Positions 43,034 to 46,423 of a stretch of 46,423 nt of DNA are shown here, one piece after another. The stretch comes from Bacteroidota bacterium (GTDB taxonomy: Bacteria; Bacteroidota; Bacteroidia; Chitinophagales; Chitinophagaceae). How positions within the stretch are numbered: position 1 is the stretch's first letter; the number at the start of each line of letters is the position of its first letter. Location: NCBI GenBank assembly GCA_013285855.1, contig JABDGW010000018.1, positions 1-46,423 of the forward strand, read 5' to 3'. The notes under the pieces were generated by a model. It was not told the DNA's origin and did not search any database. It was given only the letters and a program-made list of their open reading frames with translations. Both the position numbers and the translations under genes were made by a program.

Positions 43034-43843
43034 ATGAGATTTAAGCCTCTCCTGTTATTATTTGCAGCAACTGTTTTTTTTTCCTGCACACGAAATGCCA
43101 TTACCGGCAGAAGCCAGCTTTCATTAGTTTCTGAAAGCGAAATGGAAAAAATGTCGCTTACACAATACAGGCAATTCCTTACTGAAAATAAAGTTGTACC
43201 TGTAACTAATGATAATGCTGAAATGGTTAAACGTGTTGGCAAACGCATTGCAAATGCTATTACACAATATTATCAGCAAAAGGGGCTGGCCAGTGATGTT
43301 TCCAAATATAAATGGGAATTTAATCTTGTTGAGAGCAAAGAAGTAAATGCATGGTGTATGCCAGGTGGTAAGGTAGTTGTTTATACAGGCATATTGCCTG
43401 TTACACAAAACGAAGATGCATTGGCTATTGTGGTAGGTCATGAAATTACACATGCAGTTGCAGGGCATGGCAGAGAGCGCATGAGCCAGGAAATGGTTGC
43501 ACAGGATATACAGGTTGCAGGTAATGTTGCTTTGGGAAATGATGCAAAAACGGTAAATATTTTCAATAATGTTTTTGGTCCAACTGCTGAATTAGGTGTG
43601 CTATTACCTAACAGCCGCAACCAGGAATCAGAGGCGGATCATTACGGATTGATATTCGCGGCAATGGCTGGTTACAATCCGCAGGAAGCAATACCATTCT
43701 GGACACGCATGGCAAATTTAAATACCGGCGGCTCTCAACCACCCACATTTTTAAGCGATCATCCAAGCGATGCTTCGCGCATACAAAAATTAAAAGAATT
43801 AATGCCTGAAGCGCTTACATATTATAAACCTTCTGGTAAATAA
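43034..43843 (+). CDS. M48 family metallopeptidase lipoprotein
   Basis: The 269-residue product has a signal peptide with lipobox VFFSC and the zinc site VVGHEITHAVAGH (HExxH). The third ligand is the Glu of NQESEADHYG. This is the layout of periplasmic M48 proteases such as LoiP and BepA, which handle misfolded outer-membrane proteins. There are no TPR repeats, so it is closer to LoiP. I chose ATG 43034; the TTG at 43022 precedes it by four codons. It converges with the next gene (5-base gap). Confidence 0.92.
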   Translation: MRFKPLLLLFAATVFFSCTRNAITGRSQLSLVSESEMEKMSLTQYRQFLTENKVVPVTNDNAEMVKRVGKRIANAITQYYQQKGLASDVSKYKWEFNLVESKEVNAWCMPGGKVVVYTGILPVTQNEDALAIVVGHEITHAVAGHGRERMSQEMVAQDIQVAGNVALGNDAKTVNIFNNVFGPTAELGVLLPNSRNQESEADHYGLIFAAMAGYNPQEAIPFWTRMANLNTGGSQPPTFLSDHPSDASRIQKLKELMPEALTYYKPSGK

Positions 43844-43848
43844 TCTTA

Positions 43849-45135
43849 TTAATTTTTAGTTGAATGACCAGGAGTTGCTGGCTTTTTTTCAACACTTATA
43901 AAAGCTGATAAGGGTGCAATAATAAAAGGCAATATAAAACTCCGGTATCGCACAATTGCCCCTGTTAATGTAACCGTATAGCCCATCATCAGCAGGTTTG
44001 AGATTGCAAATACAAAACAAAAAATAATAAACGCTTTTGCAGGTTCAGTAAAAATATTTTGCCTCCTTTTTCTGTAAGCATTTATTGCTGAAAAGATAAT
44101 CAACGCATACAATAAAATATTTTCTGCAATAGCAGGCAGGTATAAAGTGTTTGCTGTTTCGGTTATATGAGGACGGAGAAAAGCAGTATCAATTGCGTAA
44201 GGAACAAACTGAATAAAACTTATAAATTCAGGTTTAAGCTCAGGAAGCATTAACTGAGATTTACCACCTAAAGCTTTAAATTCAATTTGCTTGTTTACTA
44301 TATAAGCCGGAAAATTTATACTGCCGCTGATAAACCCAGAAATAAAAAAAATAAAAATTGCGAAGCCGTAAATACAGGTTATCAACAAAATTTTTTTTTG
44401 CGGATAATGATAACATAAATACCATGTTATTAGCCCGGGCAACAACAACAGCAAAACAAAATTGCGTAAGGCAAACAATATAAGGACACAAAAAATAAAT
44501 ATAAGTATTGCTGTAAAAGATATGCGCTTTGCTGTTATCCATTCATTAAAATAAAAAATACATAAAGCAATTGCCATAAAAACAAATCCATCTTTATGTA
44601 CGCCGCTGCACCAGAATAAAAATGAAGGAATGCAAAACACAAAAGCAATTAAAATAAATTTGTTTGCACTTATTTTTTCTTTTAACAAACGATAAAATGC
44701 AATACAACCAATAAAGAAAAAAAAGTTGCAGAAGATCACATCAGCATAATAATGTTTAAAACTGAATACATTTATAACCGCGAGTATTTTTATCAACAGG
44801 TTATCTTTAAGATTGTTCCAGTATGAATTATGCGCAACAAACAAATTACCGGTCGAGGTATAACTGTATAAAAACAAATCTTTAATAAATGTAACCGGAT
44901 GGCTTAACAGCAGATCTGTTTCTTTTGTTGAAGCATTAAAATAACGCCAGGTATCACTTGTTTGTATATTAGCGGGCAAACTATAAAACCAGCCATATAC
45001 ACAACCAGCCGCAATTTTTATGAGAAATAAACCAATTAACCAATAATTATTTAACCCGCTTTTTTTAAAGAAAGAAATTCTTGTAATAAGAAAACAAAAA
45101 ATAACCGCGTAAGCAAAAAATATCAGTACGCTCAA
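43849..45135 (-). CDS. Polytopic membrane protein, EpsG/polymerase-like, function unknown
   Basis: The 428-residue protein has about ten hydrophobic segments and a periplasmic loop with SLPANIQTSDTWRYFNASTK. Later it has LFWCSGVHKDGFVFMAIAL, reminiscent of EpsG or Wzy-type polymerases, which contain a similar SGxxKD-like loop. There is no catalytic motif that I can name with certainty. It could be a sugar polymerase or an unrelated transporter. A nearby flippase at 315 is too far to be its partner by position. Confidence 0.65.
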   Translation of the reverse strand: MSVLIFFAYAVIFCFLITRISFFKKSGLNNYWLIGLFLIKIAAGCVYGWFYSLPANIQTSDTWRYFNASTKETDLLLSHPVTFIKDLFLYSYTSTGNLFVAHNSYWNNLKDNLLIKILAVINVFSFKHYYADVIFCNFFFFIGCIAFYRLLKEKISANKFILIAFVFCIPSFLFWCSGVHKDGFVFMAIALCIFYFNEWITAKRISFTAILIFIFCVLILFALRNFVLLLLLPGLITWYLCYHYPQKKILLITCIYGFAIFIFFISGFISGSINFPAYIVNKQIEFKALGGKSQLMLPELKPEFISFIQFVPYAIDTAFLRPHITETANTLYLPAIAENILLYALIIFSAINAYRKRRQNIFTEPAKAFIIFCFVFAISNLLMMGYTVTLTGAIVRYRSFILPFIIAPLSAFISVEKKPATPGHSTKN

Positions 45136-45182
45136 AGCAAATAATTTTAAGCAAGATAACCGCAGAAATTTAAAGTTGAAAT

Positions 45183-45206
45183 AAAAAAGCCCCGCTTTTG
45201 CAGGGC
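45183..45206 (-). terminator. Terminator of the T9SS sorting-domain gene
   Basis: Read on the minus strand, GCCC-T-GC (45206-45200) pairs with GC-G-GGGC (45195-45189) around an AAAA loop, with one mismatch. Six T follow (45188-45183). It lies 27 bases after the stop codon at 45233. Confidence 0.85.
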
Positions 45207-45232
45207 CATGTATGTATGATCTGTTATATATT

Positions 45233-45625
45233 TTATTGTTTCAGAATTTCAATAGATTTCTTTTCATATTCACTGCTGGCAACAAGAAAATAGGTTCCGC
45301 GTTCCAATTCAGAAACATACACTTGCTTTGTACTTACACCAGGAGGATGATCATATAACATGCTTATTACTTTTCTGCCCGTTGATGAATATAAAGACAA
45401 CTCGTATTTTGTTTGATTTGGGTTATTGATCTGTAACGTAATAACATCTTTTACAGGATTACCCATAAGGTTAATCTTTGTGCTTACTAAATTGTCATTA
45501 GCTACAGCATTAGAATATTTTATGTGATGACCTACATTATTGCTATTAGAAAATGTTTCTTGCTGGGCTGTTGCAGAGAAGGATAAAAGCGCAACAGAAG
45601 CTATAACAGTATAAAGCTTTTTCAT
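45233..45625 (-). CDS. Type IX secretion (T9SS) type A sorting-domain protein, nearly without cargo
   Basis: The 130-residue protein has a signal peptide (ending FSATAQ) and a linker of about 28 residues. The rest (about 50-130) is a C-terminal sorting domain of the Por_Secre_tail type: NPVKDVITLQINNPNQTKYE, then LYSSTGRKVISM, GVSTKQVYVSELERGTYFLV and EYEKKSIEILKQ. Such domains direct large enzymes through the T9SS. Here almost nothing precedes it. It may be a short surface protein or the relic of a larger cargo. It agrees with gldB in pointing to a T9SS. Confidence 0.88.
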   Translation of the reverse strand: MKKLYTVIASVALLSFSATAQQETFSNSNNVGHHIKYSNAVANDNLVSTKINLMGNPVKDVITLQINNPNQTKYELSLYSSTGRKVISMLYDHPPGVSTKQVYVSELERGTYFLVASSEYEKKSIEILKQ

Positions 45626-45753
45626 GATGACTCATTTTTAATTTTTTAATACTGTACTACAACAAGAGTAATGCAAAAGCTTTGCCAGTTAAATTATTCA
45701 ATTAAAATGTATTGGTAATTAACTGTAAACGAGGACAAAGATTGATAAATATT

Positions 45754-46423
45754 TTATGCTTCCGTCCATTTATCTCTTTCATCAGGCGAAAATTTCCAGG
45801 GTGCAAAATTATTTTCCGTATTGCTGAACATAGCATTCCATTCCTGCGGCGCATTGCTTTCTTCCATCACTAAAAAACGACGCAATTGCACAATTATATC
45901 AAGAGGATTTATACTTACAGGACATTCTTCCACACAAGCCTGGCAGGTAGTGCAGGCACGCAATTCTTCCGGCGTTATATAATCATGCAGCAGTGTTTTA
46001 TTATCATCAGCAAAACTTTTATTTTGGTTGATGTTACGTCCAACTTCTTCTGCCCTGTCGCGGGTTTTCATCATAATCAATCTCGGACTTAAAACTTTTC
46101 CTGTGATGTTTGCAGGACAAGCTGCTGTACATCTGCCACATTCAGTACAGCTATATGCATCCAATAAATTTTTCCAGCTTAAATCAAATACATCTTTAGC
46201 ACCAAATTTTTTATGATTAGGTACAGCTTCTGTTGGCGCCAGTTCAGGTTGCATTGCATATAAAACTTCATTTTGAATTTCAGGCATATTTTCAAGTTTG
46301 CCTTTTGGTTCAAGCCTGGTATAATATGCATTTGGAAAAGCTAATAAAATATGCAAATGCTTTGAGTAAGGCAGGTAATTTAAGAAAGCAAATATGCCCG
46401 TAATATGCAGCCACCAGCAGGTA
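45754..46423 (-). CDS. Membrane-linked 4Fe-4S protein, C-terminal part (gene cut by the window edge)
   Basis: The frame ends at 45754 and stays open upstream to the window edge, so the N-terminus lies outside. The internal TTG at 46356 is not the start: the codons before it read WWLHITGIFAFLNYLPYSKH, which belongs to the membrane module. Two 4Fe-4S clusters of the ferredoxin type are visible: CTECGRCTAACP and CTTCQACVEECP. The protein resembles the HdrC/GlpC-like electron-transfer proteins that carry an N-terminal heme- or quinone-linked membrane part. The partner (heterodisulfide-reductase-like CCG protein) is often downstream but not visible here. Confidence 0.86.
   Translation of the reverse strand, partial: TCWWLHITGIFAFLNYLPYSKHLHILLAFPNAYYTRLEPKGKLENMPEIQNEVLYAMQPELAPTEAVPNHKKFGAKDVFDLSWKNLLDAYSCTECGRCTAACPANITGKVLSPRLIMMKTRDRAEEVGRNINQNKSFADDNKTLLHDYITPEELRACTTCQACVEECPVSINPLDIIVQLRRFLVMEESNAPQEWNAMFSNTENNFAPWKFSPDERDKWTEA

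Overview
The window looks like a chromosomal segment of an AT-rich member of the Bacteroidota, most likely close to the Chitinophagaceae. The lineage is inferred from several kinds of evidence. There is a gliding lipoprotein (GldB) and a type IX secretion sorting domain. UppP is paired with a DUF3098 protein, and there is a DUF5686 outer-membrane protein. Many genes lack a Shine-Dalgarno sequence and instead have TAnnTTTG boxes just upstream. There are no rRNA genes, tRNA genes, CRISPR arrays or complete transposase genes.

Layout. 1-250: a 56-residue lipoprotein-like peptide ending in CPACGMG, and the first 18 codons of a following gene. They look like the start of a chr-type RiPP cluster (precursor plus DUF692/MNIO enzyme) that continues outside the window. 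315-4866: Wzx-like flippase, ArfB, UppP, DUF3098 and GldB, all on the minus strand. 5072-8170: NadE, then a NamZ-type muramidase broken by a one-base frameshift. 8175-8850: a DUF3368/UPF0175 toxin-antitoxin pair with a clear operator. 8881-14149: the thrA-thrB-thrC operon; thrB carries an in-frame DUF559 endonuclease cassette bounded by REP-like palindromes. 14300-20801: a secreted lipoprotein, a very large TraB/GumN protein, DUF4342 and an ABC exporter. 20963-25434: DUF5686 protein, a second toxin-antitoxin pair and RarA. 25428-33059: GH16-like lipoprotein, PhoH, AsmA, a pRiA4b ORF-3 family protein and a CCA-type nucleotidyltransferase. 33095-35837: a small ORF, TsaC, a GT9 heptosyltransferase and DapD. 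35934-38845: an ECF sigma factor directly upstream of crtI and crtB (carotenoid synthesis). 38890-43843: PEP carboxylase, pyrophosphatase, PlsY and an M48 protease. 43849-46423: a polytopic membrane protein, a near-bare T9SS sorting domain, and the C-terminal part of a membrane-linked Fe-S protein.

How the genes work together. The envelope is a recurring theme: UppP, flippase, GT9, PlsY, AsmA, DUF5686, GldB and the T9SS protein. Amino-acid supply is the second: thrABC and dapD branch from aspartate, and PEP carboxylase feeds the oxaloacetate from which aspartate is made.

Repeats. Four copies of a 63-69 bp dispersed intergenic repeat, three REP-like palindromes around the thrB insertion, and four loci of heptamer-phased repeats (one inside a coding sequence) show an active small-repeat landscape. 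The most unusual items are the chr-like precursor, the REP-bounded endonuclease fused in frame to an essential biosynthetic enzyme, and the dispersed repeat families.
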